DNA from: Candidatus Omnitrophota bacterium | GTDB lineage: Bacteria > Omnitrophota > Gorgyraeia > Gorgyraeales > Gorgyraeaceae | DNA: 12,038 nucleotides | Direction of reading: 5' to 3' | Assembly (NCBI GenBank): GCA_018817035.1 | Contig: JAHIUV010000120.1 | Location: 1 to 12,038, forward strand | The notes under the pieces: model-generated | Told to the model about the DNA's origin: nothing | Seen by the model: only the letters and a program-made list of their open reading frames with translations | Database searches by the model: none | Shown here: positions 1 through 7,295 of the stretch, piece by piece | Position numbering within the stretch: the stretch's first letter is position 1 | Layout: each line of letters starts with the position of its first letter | Position numbers and translations under genes: made by a program

Positions 1-1
1 G

Positions 2-847
2 ACAGAAGGGCTCCAGATAGTCCTTGTGAATGATTATAGTCTGGATGAAAGCGGGGATATTTGCAGGAATCTTGCCCTTAAGCACCGCGATATCGTGACC
101 TTTGTGGATCTTGCCAGGAATTTCGGGGAGCATAACGCTGTAATGGCGGGCCTGAATTATTCTGAAGGTGATTATACGGTGATCATGGATGATGATTTCC
201 AGAACCCTCCTGAAGAGGTTTCCCGGATTTTTAATGAAGCTGCTTCAGGAAAACATGACATAGTCTACACTTATTACAAAAAGAAAGAACATAGCTGGTT
301 CAGGAATTTCGGAAGCAGTTTTAATAATTTTGTCGCTAACCTGATGTTGGATAAACCCAAAGACCTTTATCTTTCCAGCTTTAAGTGTTTAAGCAGGTTT
401 GCCGTGAACGAGATCGTAAGATATACAGGCCCTTTTCCGTATGTGGACGGGCTGGCTCTCAGGTGCACCAGGAGGATAGGGAAGATAGAAGTCGCCCATG
501 AGAAAAGGGTCCAGGGCAGGTCAAGCTATACGTTAAAAAAATTAGTGAGATTATGGCTTAATATGTTCGTGAATTTTTCAGTAACGCCCCTGAGGACAAG
601 TTTTTTTATCGGGTTATTGTTCAGCTGCCTGGGTGTGGTCTTGAGTGTTTGGGTGGTCGTGGACAAGATCATGAATCCGTCGGTCCCCATAGGATATCCT
701 TCACTTTTTATAGCTATAATGGTAGTTTCCGGAGTTCAGCTTTTAATTTTGGGCCTTATAGGAGAATACCTGGGCCATCTTTTTTTGAGCTACAACCAGA
801 CTCCGCAGTTTATCGTAAGAGAAGTCCATAGAGGAGATAAAAAGTAA
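2..847 (+). CDS. Polyprenyl-phosphate glycosyltransferase, GT2 family (ArnC/GtrB/DPM1-like), 5' end outside the window
   Basis: This gene is open from the window edge, so its first few dozen codons are missing. It likely transfers a sugar from a nucleotide donor to polyprenyl phosphate on the inner face of the cytoplasmic membrane. Numbering from the first visible codon, the N-terminal strand LQIVLVNDYSLDES matches the GT2 donor-binding start, and the metal-binding aspartates are in VIMDDDFQNPPE (about 63-65). The family segment GRSSY...FSVTPLR precedes two membrane helices at about 200-220 and 233-255, and the second runs into LIGEYLG, the hallmark ending of this family. A GTG at 26 is internal, because conserved sequence lies upstream of it. 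The stop overlaps the next start by one base (TAATG). The sugar is unknown, but the adjacent SDR and GT-C genes suggest that this lipid-linked sugar feeds an extracytoplasmic transfer. The family call is firm and the substrate is open. Confidence 0.9.
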   Translation, partial: TEGLQIVLVNDYSLDESGDICRNLALKHRDIVTFVDLARNFGEHNAVMAGLNYSEGDYTVIMDDDFQNPPEEVSRIFNEAASGKHDIVYTYYKKKEHSWFRNFGSSFNNFVANLMLDKPKDLYLSSFKCLSRFAVNEIVRYTGPFPYVDGLALRCTRRIGKIEVAHEKRVQGRSSYTLKKLVRLWLNMFVNFSVTPLRTSFFIGLLFSCLGVVLSVWVVVDKIMNPSVPIGYPSLFIAIMVVSGVQLLILGLIGEYLGHLFLSYNQTPQFIVREVHRGDKK

Positions 848-1839
848 TGATCAGGCAGGAATGTTTCAGAGGCAAGAATATACTTATTACCGGAGGCCAG
901 GGTTTTATAGGAAGCAGCCTCGCTATAAAGCTTACTGAGTTTGGATCAAAGGTTACACTGCTGGATGCTATGGTAGACGGCCACGGAGGAAACATATTTA
1001 ATGCCGAGCCTGTCAAAGATAAGGTTAAAGTCATACATGAAGATGTAAGAAATGTCGGCATAATGAATGATATTGTCAGGGATAAGGATTATATTTTTCA
1101 TCTGGCAGGACAGAATGACCATGTATTGAGCCTATCTGACCCGTTTCCTGATATAGATATAAATATAAAAGGCTCTGCCGTGCTTCTCGAAGCCTGTAAG
1201 AAGTATAATAAAAAAGCAAAGCTTGTTTATACCGGGACAAGAGGTGAATATGGAAAAGCCGCTAAACTGCCTGTTGATGAGAATGCTCCTATGAATCCCA
1301 AGGGCATATATGAATTGTCCAGCCTTACCGTGCAAAAGATGTTCAAGATATATAATGACAATCATGGGGTAAGATCAGTCACTCTGAGGCTTACTAATAT
1401 CTATGGCGAAAGAGCGCAGATGAAACATGACCGTTTTGGAGTGGCAAACTGGTTTATCAGGCTGGCGCTGGACAATGCTACTATAAAAGTGTTTGGCGAT
1501 GGGTCTATTCTCAGGGATTTTCTTTATGTTGAAGATACTGTTAACGCCATACTTATGTGCGCCCAGTGCGATGAGGCATATGGTGAGATATTCAATGTGG
1601 GCAATGACGAGCCTTCTAGTTTCCTGGAATTGGCAAAGACCGTTGTTGCCGTAGCAGGTACGGGAAGATGGGAGTTTGCGTCTTTTTCTCCTGATAGGGC
1701 AGCGCAGGAACCCGGGGATTTTTATTCCGATATAAATAAAATAAAGAGGACAACGGGATGGAAACCGGTGACGGATCTAAAAACAGGCCTTAAGAGAACG
1801 GTAGAATATTACAGAAAACACAAGAGTCATTATTGGTAA
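847..1839 (+). CDS. NAD-dependent epimerase/dehydratase, extended SDR, catalytic lysine replaced by serine
   Basis: This is a nucleotide-sugar modifying enzyme of the extended SDR family, 330 residues, which is the usual length. The Rossmann motif ILITGGQGFIGS (GxxGxxG at 16-22) binds NAD(P). The segment FHLAGQ at about 84-89, the acidic and proline-rich run LPVDENAPMNP (141-151), and LRLTNIYG (180-187) are typical of the NDP-sugar epimerase group. The expected YxxxK catalytic pair is odd: the sequence reads GIYELSSL, so Tyr155 is present but residue 159 is Ser (AGC at 1321). The serine/threonine position (YTGTRGEYG, 128-136) is also unusual. It may be an altered catalyst or a repurposed subunit. 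An AGGAG ribosome-binding site at 832-836 supports the ATG at 847. It lies between a polyprenyl-P glycosyltransferase and a GT-C transferase, so it probably supplies their sugar. The exact reaction cannot be read from the sequence. Confidence 0.85.
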   Translation: MIRQECFRGKNILITGGQGFIGSSLAIKLTEFGSKVTLLDAMVDGHGGNIFNAEPVKDKVKVIHEDVRNVGIMNDIVRDKDYIFHLAGQNDHVLSLSDPFPDIDINIKGSAVLLEACKKYNKKAKLVYTGTRGEYGKAAKLPVDENAPMNPKGIYELSSLTVQKMFKIYNDNHGVRSVTLRLTNIYGERAQMKHDRFGVANWFIRLALDNATIKVFGDGSILRDFLYVEDTVNAILMCAQCDEAYGEIFNVGNDEPSSFLELAKTVVAVAGTGRWEFASFSPDRAAQEPGDFYSDINKIKRTTGWKPVTDLKTGLKRTVEYYRKHKSHYW

Positions 1840-1841
1840 AT

Positions 1842-3458
1842 ATGATAATGAGAGAAAAAGTCTTTGATATCCTTGCCGTTATATTGATCTTGATAAGCGT
1901 TGCGCTTCTCTTCGCCGATCTTTCGGATAATTTTTTATGCAATGACGAGGCGTTTACGGCAGCTGTAGGGAGGAATGTCCTGCAGTTTGGATATCCGCGC
2001 GCTTTTGACGGCACAAATCTGGTTTATCCTTATTACCCCAAACTTATTTTAGAAAAGTCTTTCCTGTGGATATCTGATACATGGACACAGTTTTATTTAG
2101 TCGCCTTGTCATTCGTAATATTTGGCGTCAGTGACTGGGCCGCGCGCTTCCCTTTTGTGCTGTCAGGGGTATTGACGCTTATCTTATCATATTTATTTTG
2201 CAGGCATTATTTGAGATCCAAGATAGCCGGTATATTTTCTCTGCTTCTACTGGGAACATCAGTCCCTTTTTTATTGCACTCGAGGCAGGCGCGTTATTAT
2301 GGATTGGTAATAGCCTTATGTTTCGCAATATTTTATTGTTATCACCGCGTAATAGAAAAAAAGAAAGGTTATATTTGTCTTACTGCTTTATTTGTCGCCC
2401 TTAGCTGGACCAATCATGCGGCTTTTGTCCCCATGTTTGCGTGTACGTGGCTCATGGCGTTATTTATGGATCGCAAGGACATAAAATGGAAAAAATTTAT
2501 CAGCTTGTCAGTAGTTTCCGTATTATTTTTGGGCGCATGGCTTTATATATGGTGGCCCACTTTTGTATATGATTCCGCGGAATATCCTGCGCGCTTATCT
2601 TTGTTACAGGTGAAAAAGAATTTGGAATTTCAGCTACGGACCATAAACAATTATTTTATGCCCGTTGCTTTTTGGGCGCTGTTCATGCTTTTTTTGCGTA
2701 TTTTTAAAAAGCGGGAAGTTTTTGGGCTATCCGCTACAGAAAAGAAGGTTTTAAAAAGGATACTCACCGTCCTTTTATGCAATGTAGCTTTTTTTACGCT
2801 TTTCGGCATGAGGACAATGCGGTACTATGTCCAATATTTACCTTTCCTATATTTGATAGAGGCTGTTCTTTTATTAAAACTCTTCAAATGGAAAAAGTAC
2901 CCGACTATAGTGATCTTTTTATTACTTATTTTTACCAATTTTCTTTCCAGGCCAAACCCTCTTTTTCTGACAAAGGGGCTTCCCGGCAAATTTGACGTAA
3001 GCGAACATTCTAAATTCAGGACATATTTCCCGGATTATTTATACGAATTAACCCATGAGTATACCGGGCCAACGGAAGCCTTGTGCGGTTATTTGAAAAG
3101 CAATGCTAAGCCCGGAGACAGGATCAAGATCATAAAAGGAGATCTCCAGGTTATTTTTTATAATCCTGAACTTACCGTTATAAATGACGCAAGATATTAC
3201 AAAAAAACATATCCTGAATGGATCGTTATGCGGAAATATTGGAATCCGATATATGAGGATGTCTGGGGCAGGGGGATGGAGATTGACATAGAAGCCGGTT
3301 ATTTAGATGTCCTGGACAGGTATGAAAAAATAGCTTTACCGGCAGTTGATTCTATACGCGAGAACGAACCTGACAACATGGAGACCCACTTTTTCAGGGC
3401 GCCGGTTATTACTCCCGAAAATCAGATGTGCGTATATCGCCTGAAAGAAAAATCATGA
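1842..3458 (+). CDS. Integral membrane glycosyltransferase, GT-C fold (PMT_2/ArnT-like)
   Basis: This protein of about 538 residues has a long hydrophobic N-terminal two thirds and a soluble C-terminal part of about 150 residues. An N-terminal membrane helix is followed by DNFLCNDEAF; the Asp-Glu at 35-36 sits in the first external loop, where GT-C enzymes keep their catalytic acid. Next come FGVSDWAARFPFVLSG, the usual PMT_2 'G-x-x-x-x-A-A-R-x-P' pattern, and HSRQARYY further on. Such enzymes take a sugar from a polyprenyl phosphate and transfer it on the periplasmic side. The polyprenyl-P glycosyltransferase two genes upstream could make that donor. The start is uncertain: ATG at 1842 or 1848, or TTG at 1833, and none has a good ribosome-binding site. 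I take 1842, three bases after the upstream stop. The 3' end overlaps the next gene by ATGA. The acceptor (lipid A, glycan or protein) is unknown. Confidence 0.8.
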   Translation: MIMREKVFDILAVILILISVALLFADLSDNFLCNDEAFTAAVGRNVLQFGYPRAFDGTNLVYPYYPKLILEKSFLWISDTWTQFYLVALSFVIFGVSDWAARFPFVLSGVLTLILSYLFCRHYLRSKIAGIFSLLLLGTSVPFLLHSRQARYYGLVIALCFAIFYCYHRVIEKKKGYICLTALFVALSWTNHAAFVPMFACTWLMALFMDRKDIKWKKFISLSVVSVLFLGAWLYIWWPTFVYDSAEYPARLSLLQVKKNLEFQLRTINNYFMPVAFWALFMLFLRIFKKREVFGLSATEKKVLKRILTVLLCNVAFFTLFGMRTMRYYVQYLPFLYLIEAVLLLKLFKWKKYPTIVIFLLLIFTNFLSRPNPLFLTKGLPGKFDVSEHSKFRTYFPDYLYELTHEYTGPTEALCGYLKSNAKPGDRIKIIKGDLQVIFYNPELTVINDARYYKKTYPEWIVMRKYWNPIYEDVWGRGMEIDIEAGYLDVLDRYEKIALPAVDSIRENEPDNMETHFFRAPVITPENQMCVYRLKEKS

Positions 3459-4870
3459 CGAAAAAAGTCTTGCTTATAAATCCGCCGGAGAGCGGGATGG
3501 GAGAACATTCTTTTCCGCCTCTCGGGCTTTTGTATGTAGCTGGGGTTTTGCGAAAAGAAAATATACCGGTAAAGATAGTAGACGGTTTTTTGGAAGGTTG
3601 GAGGGGCATAGAAGATTCGCTAAGGTCTTACACCCCGGATATAGTAGGCATAACCTGTCATACTTATGCCAGGGTCCAGGTGTTAAAAATAGCCAGGCTG
3701 GCAAAGAAACTCTTGCCTGAGGCAGAGATAGTAGTTGGCGGAGCGCACCCTACCATAATGGCCGGACAGATGCTTGAAAATTACCCGTTTATTGATGTGG
3801 TTGCCATAGGCGAGGCTGACTATGTGCTTTTGGACTTATGCAGGAACATGGATTATGCCGGGATCCCGGGCATAGGTTATAGGCAGGAAGGCCGTACGGT
3901 CATAAATCCTGAAAGGAAAGTCATCGATGACCTTAATACTGTGCCTTTTCCGGCGTGGGAACTATTGGATCTCAGGCGTTATCCGTCTGACGGCGAAGGT
4001 GTTTACAGGGGGATTGATCTGGAAAAAGAGCCGTGTATACCCATACTTTTTTCCAGGGGATGCGTAGGGAATTGCAATTTTTGCTCTAATAGGCTCATGT
4101 GGAAGAGATGGCGGCATCGTTCTCCGGCGAATACCCTGGAGGAACTTGAATTATTGAACAGGAAATTCGGCATAAAACATTTTATTTTTAACGATGATTG
4201 TTTTTCCGTGAACAAGAAAGCCACTATTGAAATATGCAAGGGGATAATAAGTAGGGGGTTGAACATCGTGTTCGACATTGTTACACGTACGGATTGCGTG
4301 GATGAAGAAATTTTGCAGGCGTTAAAAGACGCCGGATGCTACCAGATAAATTACGGTATAGAGACGGCATCATCCACGCTTTTAAAGATAATGGGAAAGC
4401 CCGTTAATGTTAATGTCTCCGAGGATGCCATAAAACTTACGAATCAATATGGCATAAGATCAACGGCATTGCTTATTGCCGGGTGCGTCGGTGAAACTTA
4501 TGAGACCATAAACGAGACAATAGATTTTTTAAAAAGGGCAAAACCGTCACGCATAGGTGTAGGCTCAGGCCTTATGATCTTTCCCGGGACAAAACTTTAC
4601 GATCTGGCTAAAGAAAAAGACGTAATAGATGACGGGTTTTGGCTCACAGGGTATTCCTGGAAGGTATATACCGCCGAAAATTCGAGGATGTGGCTTAAAA
4701 TATTCGGTAATGCCATAGAAAAAAGGCAGAAGCTGTCAGGTAACAGGATCACTGACCTGATAAAAAACCATAAGTTTGTTTCCAAGGAAATAGAGTTCAT
4801 GGCCAAGGAACTTTTTGCTAAAATCGGACTCAGGAAGAAAAAACCGGGTAAATATAGAGTAGCTTATTAG
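3455..4870 (+). CDS. Radical SAM protein with N-terminal B12-binding-type domain
   Basis: This protein of 471 residues combines a cobalamin-binding-like Rossmann domain (about 1-140: KKVLLINPP, PLGLLYVAGVLR, DIVGITCHT, EIVVGGAHPT, VAIGEADY) with a radical SAM core. The cluster-binding cysteines are in SRGCVGNCNFCS, the CxxxCxxC motif at Cys203, Cys207 and Cys210. The later IFNDDCFSVN and YGIETASSTLLKIMGK segments are typical of this BchE/P-methylase-like class. The classic DxHxxG cobalamin motif is not visible, as is common in this class. The ATG at 3455 overlaps the upstream TGA (ATGA at 3455-3458), which suggests translational coupling to the membrane glycosyltransferase. A GTG at 3428 would extend it by nine residues into a long overlap and is less likely. 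In a glycan locus it could methylate or otherwise modify a sugar or lipid. The substrate is not predictable from sequence alone. Confidence 0.87.
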   Translation: MTKKVLLINPPESGMGEHSFPPLGLLYVAGVLRKENIPVKIVDGFLEGWRGIEDSLRSYTPDIVGITCHTYARVQVLKIARLAKKLLPEAEIVVGGAHPTIMAGQMLENYPFIDVVAIGEADYVLLDLCRNMDYAGIPGIGYRQEGRTVINPERKVIDDLNTVPFPAWELLDLRRYPSDGEGVYRGIDLEKEPCIPILFSRGCVGNCNFCSNRLMWKRWRHRSPANTLEELELLNRKFGIKHFIFNDDCFSVNKKATIEICKGIISRGLNIVFDIVTRTDCVDEEILQALKDAGCYQINYGIETASSTLLKIMGKPVNVNVSEDAIKLTNQYGIRSTALLIAGCVGETYETINETIDFLKRAKPSRIGVGSGLMIFPGTKLYDLAKEKDVIDDGFWLTGYSWKVYTAENSRMWLKIFGNAIEKRQKLSGNRITDLIKNHKFVSKEIEFMAKELFAKIGLRKKKPGKYRVAY

Positions 4871-4913
4871 GCAAAAAAACGACCTTAAAAATATAGCCCC
4901 TTTTTTATTTTTG

Positions 4914-4922
4914 TGTTACAAT
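4914..4922 (+). promoter_or_regulatory. Possible extended -10 promoter for the GT9 gene, leaderless start
   Basis: The bases TGTTACAAT match an extended -10 element (TGn followed by TACAAT, one change from TATAAT). Its end lies eight bases before the ATG at 4931, so transcription would begin at or next to the start codon. No Shine-Dalgarno sequence precedes this ATG, and no clear -35 box is seen. The preceding 43 bases after the radical SAM stop hold A- and T-tracts but no convincing terminator hairpin. This is inferred from motif position only. Confidence 0.45.
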
Positions 4923-4930
4923 ATTTTAAT

Positions 4931-6052
4931 ATGCCAAAACGTATATTGATCATAAATCCTTTCGGCGTAGGGGATGTCCTGTTTTCCACGCCTTTGATAT
5001 CGGCTGTAAGAAAAAAAGACCCTTTATCTTATATAGCTTATATATGTAATATAAGGACAAGAGAAACGCTCGAGACAAATCCTGATATTAATGAGGTCCT
5101 GGTTTTTGAGAGAAGCGAATACAGGGCTCTCTGGGCAAAATCCAAACTTGCCTGCATAAAGAAACTATTGGGTTTTTGGGGAGGGGTCAGAAAGAGAAAA
5201 TTCGATATTGTAATAGACCTTTCCCTGGGAAAAGAATATGCTTTTTTATGCTGGGTGTCCGGCATAAAAGAACGCAGGGGTTTTAATTATAAGGGCAGGG
5301 GAAGGTTTTTAACGCATAAGGTGAGATTTGACGGATTTAACGATAAGCCCGTAGCGGAGTATTATTTGGATGTTCTTAGTTCTCGACTTCGTCCGCCTCT
5401 GGCGGACAAGCTCGAACAATATTCTTCGAGCGAAGTCGAGAAGAATATTGTTAAGGCAGTTCTTATTCCCCTAAAGGAAGATTCGGAATATATTGATAAT
5501 TTTTTAAAAGCTTCGGTAGTGAGTGATACTTCTGTTTTAATAGGCATATCTCCCGGAGGAGGCATGAGTTTCGGAAAAAAGAATCAATCCAGGAGAAGGT
5601 GGGGCGCGGAAAAATTCAGCGAATTGGCTGACAGGCTCGCGGAAAAATTTAAAGCGACGATAATCCTGATCTGGGGGCCGGGAGAAGAGGACCTTGTAGC
5701 GGAAATAGCAGGCCGCATGAAACAAAAAGCGTTGATAGCGCCTCAGACTACCATAAGGCAAATGGCCGCGTTATGCGGTAGATGTTCACTTGTTATATGC
5801 AGTGAAGGCGGTCCGCTTCATATTGCCGCCAGTCAAGGCGTCAAGACGGTTTCCATTTTTGGACCTGTAGATGAAAATGTTTATGGCCCTTATCCGAAAA
5901 GCGAAAAGAATATAATAGTGACTTCGAATATTTCCTGCAGGCCGTGTTATAAAAAATTTAAATTACCGGAATGTGAAACTAAAAAGTGTTTGGAAGATAT
6001 TACAGTAGAAACTGTCGAAACTCGCATTGGACAATGCGGATTTGGAATCTAA
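4931..6052 (+). CDS. Glycosyltransferase family 9 (ADP-heptose:LPS heptosyltransferase-like) with repeat-encoded insertion
   Basis: This 373-residue GT-B enzyme probably adds a heptose or related sugar to a lipid-linked glycan at the cytoplasmic face. N-terminal family marks are ILIINPFGVGDVLFSTPLI (5-23) and FDIVIDL (91-97). The C-terminal nucleotide-binding domain has SPGGG (207-211), RRRWGAEKF (221-229) and CSEGGPLHIAASQG (290-303), which stands for the usual D-S/T-G-P-x-H motif with Glu in place of Asp. The cysteine-rich CRPCYKKF...CETKKC tail (336-353) is common in the family. The ATG at 4931 gives the canonical start MPKRIL; a GTG at 4913 is in frame but would begin inside the promoter-like motif. 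Residues 151 to about 171 are encoded by a palindromic repeat lying in the linker between the two domains. The last dozen residues include a hairpin-encoded stretch. The exact sugar is uncertain. Confidence 0.85.
   Translation: MPKRILIINPFGVGDVLFSTPLISAVRKKDPLSYIAYICNIRTRETLETNPDINEVLVFERSEYRALWAKSKLACIKKLLGFWGGVRKRKFDIVIDLSLGKEYAFLCWVSGIKERRGFNYKGRGRFLTHKVRFDGFNDKPVAEYYLDVLSSRLRPPLADKLEQYSSSEVEKNIVKAVLIPLKEDSEYIDNFLKASVVSDTSVLIGISPGGGMSFGKKNQSRRRWGAEKFSELADRLAEKFKATIILIWGPGEEDLVAEIAGRMKQKALIAPQTTIRQMAALCGRCSLVICSEGGPLHIAASQGVKTVSIFGPVDENVYGPYPKSEKNIIVTSNISCRPCYKKFKLPECETKKCLEDITVETVETRIGQCGFGI
5381..5441 (+). repeat. Palindromic repeat element, copy 1, in frame inside the GT9 gene
   Basis: This 61-base element is bounded by perfect 11-base inverted termini (TCTCGACTTCG at 5381-5391 and CGAAGTCGAGA at 5431-5441). 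It contains a GC-rich hairpin, GTCCGCC-TCT-GGCGGAC (5391-5407), and a nested palindrome, CTCGAA...TTCGAG (5411-5430). A further inverted pair (5417-5427 with 5440-5450) extends into the right flank. It has none of TAA, TAG, TGA, TTA, CTA or TCA, so all six reading frames are open. It encodes SRLRPPLADKLEQYSSSEVE in the GT9 protein. An inverted near-identical copy lies at 7242-7296. No target-site duplication is evident. Confidence 0.9.
6023..6038 (+). other. Perfect hairpin at the 3' end of the GT9 coding region
   Basis: CGCATTG (6023-6029) and CAATGCG (6032-6038) are perfect reverse complements separated by two bases, so about six pairs with a four-base loop could form. No T-tract follows, so it is not a standard terminator. 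It lies just before the GT9 stop at 6050-6052 and about 15 bases upstream of the next ribosome-binding site. A role in RNA stability, or origin as another small palindromic insertion, is speculative. Confidence 0.5.
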
Positions 6053-6064
6053 ACAGGAGAACAT

Positions 6065-7168
6065 ATGAAAGTCGACGTATTTTCACTTAAAAAACAATAT
6101 GAGAAGATAAAAGATGAACTAAGGGATCCTATAGCAAAGGTCCTGTCTTCGGGCGGTTTTATCCTTGGCGAAGATGTAAGTCTTTTTGAGAAAGAATTTT
6201 CCGCCTATTGTGGCGCTAAATATGGCATAGGGGTAAACTCAGGGACAGACGCGCTGTTTTTAGCCTGTCTGGCATGTGGAATCGGAAAAGGGGATGAGGT
6301 AATAACCCCGACTTATACTTACATAGCCACGACTTTTGGGATTTCTATAGCAGGGGCAAAGCCTGTTTTTGTGGATACAGAAGAAAAGACTTATGGCATT
6401 GATACCTCGAAGATAGAAAAAGCCATTACAGATAAGACAAAGGCCATTCTTTTGGTGCACCTGTATGGCCATCCGGCTGATATGGACGCTATTATTCGCA
6501 TTGCCAAAAAACATAAACTCAAGGTCATAGAAGACTGTGCCCAGGCTCACGGAGCGCTTTATAATAATAAAAAAGTAGGCAGTTTTGGAGATGCCGCTTG
6601 TTTTTCATTTTATCCTACTAAAAATCTCGGGGCTTTTGGCGACGGCGGAATGGTCATGACCGGTTCCGAAGAGATTAAAGAAAAAATGTTTCTTTTGAGG
6701 GATTATGGAAGAAAAGGCAGGTATGAAAATATAATAAAGGGGTATAATTCACGCCTTGACACATTACAGGCGGCTATACTCCGTGTAAAATTAAAGCATC
6801 TGGATGAGTGGAATGAAAAACGTAGAGAACATGCCGTATTATATACAAGATTATTCAAAGAAGCGGGCATTGATATAGTGCTTCCCTGTGAAGCCGGTTA
6901 CGCAAAACATGTTTACCATCAATATGTCATCAGGGTTAAAAACAGGAAAAAAGTTTTGGAAAAGCTGTCAAACAAAGGCATTAATGCCCTTATTCATTAT
7001 CCGATACCCGTGCATTTGCAGGAATGCTATAAAGAATTAAGTTATAAAAAAGGCGATTTTCCTGTAGCTGAAAAATGCTGCGAGGAAGTGTTCAGCCTTC
7101 CGTTGTATCCTGAATTGACCGAAGAAGAAATAAAGTATGTAGTAAGTGCTGTGAAAGAGGCACTATAA
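6065..7168 (+). CDS. DegT/DnrJ/EryC1/StrS-family PLP-dependent sugar aminotransferase (QdtB/TylB-like subtype)
   Basis: This 367-residue protein matches the length and motifs of enzymes that convert a keto-sugar nucleotide to an amino sugar. The N-terminal VFSLKKQYEKIK is followed by GVNSGTDALFLA (56-67), which contacts the cofactor phosphate. EDCAQAHGA (156-164) carries the Asp that pairs with the PLP ring nitrogen. SFYPTKNLGAFGDGG (181-195) holds the Schiff-base lysine at 186. The wording of these motifs is closest to what I know of 3-aminotransferases acting on dTDP-3-keto-6-deoxy sugars, but that is a subtype impression. An AGGAG ribosome-binding site at 6055-6059, five bases before the ATG, sets the start. 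It follows GT9 by 12 bases and is probably co-transcribed with it. A second DegT gene of a different subtype lies downstream, so the locus may install two different amino groups. Confidence 0.9.
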   Translation: MKVDVFSLKKQYEKIKDELRDPIAKVLSSGGFILGEDVSLFEKEFSAYCGAKYGIGVNSGTDALFLACLACGIGKGDEVITPTYTYIATTFGISIAGAKPVFVDTEEKTYGIDTSKIEKAITDKTKAILLVHLYGHPADMDAIIRIAKKHKLKVIEDCAQAHGALYNNKKVGSFGDAACFSFYPTKNLGAFGDGGMVMTGSEEIKEKMFLLRDYGRKGRYENIIKGYNSRLDTLQAAILRVKLKHLDEWNEKRREHAVLYTRLFKEAGIDIVLPCEAGYAKHVYHQYVIRVKNRKKVLEKLSNKGINALIHYPIPVHLQECYKELSYKKGDFPVAEKCCEEVFSLPLYPELTEEEIKYVVSAVKEAL

Positions 7169-7200
7169 AGAACCGTAATAAATTCTGCTGACTTCATATC

Positions 7201-7295
7201 TTCTCGACTCGCGAAGTTTATCCTGAGCGTAGTCGAAGGGCTCGCTCGAAGAATATTGTTCGAGCTTGTCCGCCAGAGGCGGACGGAGTCGAGAA
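7201..7295 (+). repeat. Palindromic repeat element, copy 2, longer and inverted, intergenic
   Basis: This 95-base element has perfect 10-base inverted termini (TTCTCGACTC at 7201-7210 and GAGTCGAGAA at 7286-7295). Its right part (7242-7296) is the reverse complement of 5379-5433 with one mismatch in 55 bases, including the hairpin GTCCGCC-AGA-GGCGGAC (7268-7284). Its left part, 7211-7241, is an extra module containing TTTATCCTGAGCGTAGTCGA and is absent from copy 1. That wording resembles dispersed palindromic repeats I have seen in environmental bacterial genomes. The element fills more than half of the 180-base gap between the first aminotransferase and the RmlD-like gene. The hairpin is not followed by a T-tract. 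Apart from this repeat and the -10-like box downstream, I see nothing else in the gap. Confidence 0.88.

Noticed and set aside
1833..1841. TTG start of the GT-C gene overlapping the SDR stop
   Set aside because: Two ATG codons follow within five codons, and the TTG has no ribosome-binding site. The choice between the two ATGs stays open.
4871..4912. Intrinsic terminator after the radical SAM gene
   Set aside because: There are A- and T-rich tracts, including a T run near 4901, but I could not find a GC-rich inverted repeat in front of them.
4913..4930. GTG start for the GT9 gene, six codons upstream of the ATG
   Set aside because: It overlaps the -10-like box, has no ribosome-binding site, and adds residues before the conserved MPKRILIIN start.
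5381..5450. CRISPR repeat or insertion sequence
   Set aside because: There is no regular spacing of copies and no transposase. The two copies are 1.8 kb apart and inverted, which fits a non-autonomous palindromic element better.
7268..7284. Rho-independent terminator after the first aminotransferase
   Set aside because: The GC hairpin is strong but is followed by GGAGTCGAGAACGG, with no T-tract. The same hairpin sits inside the GT9 coding region, so it belongs to the repeat.
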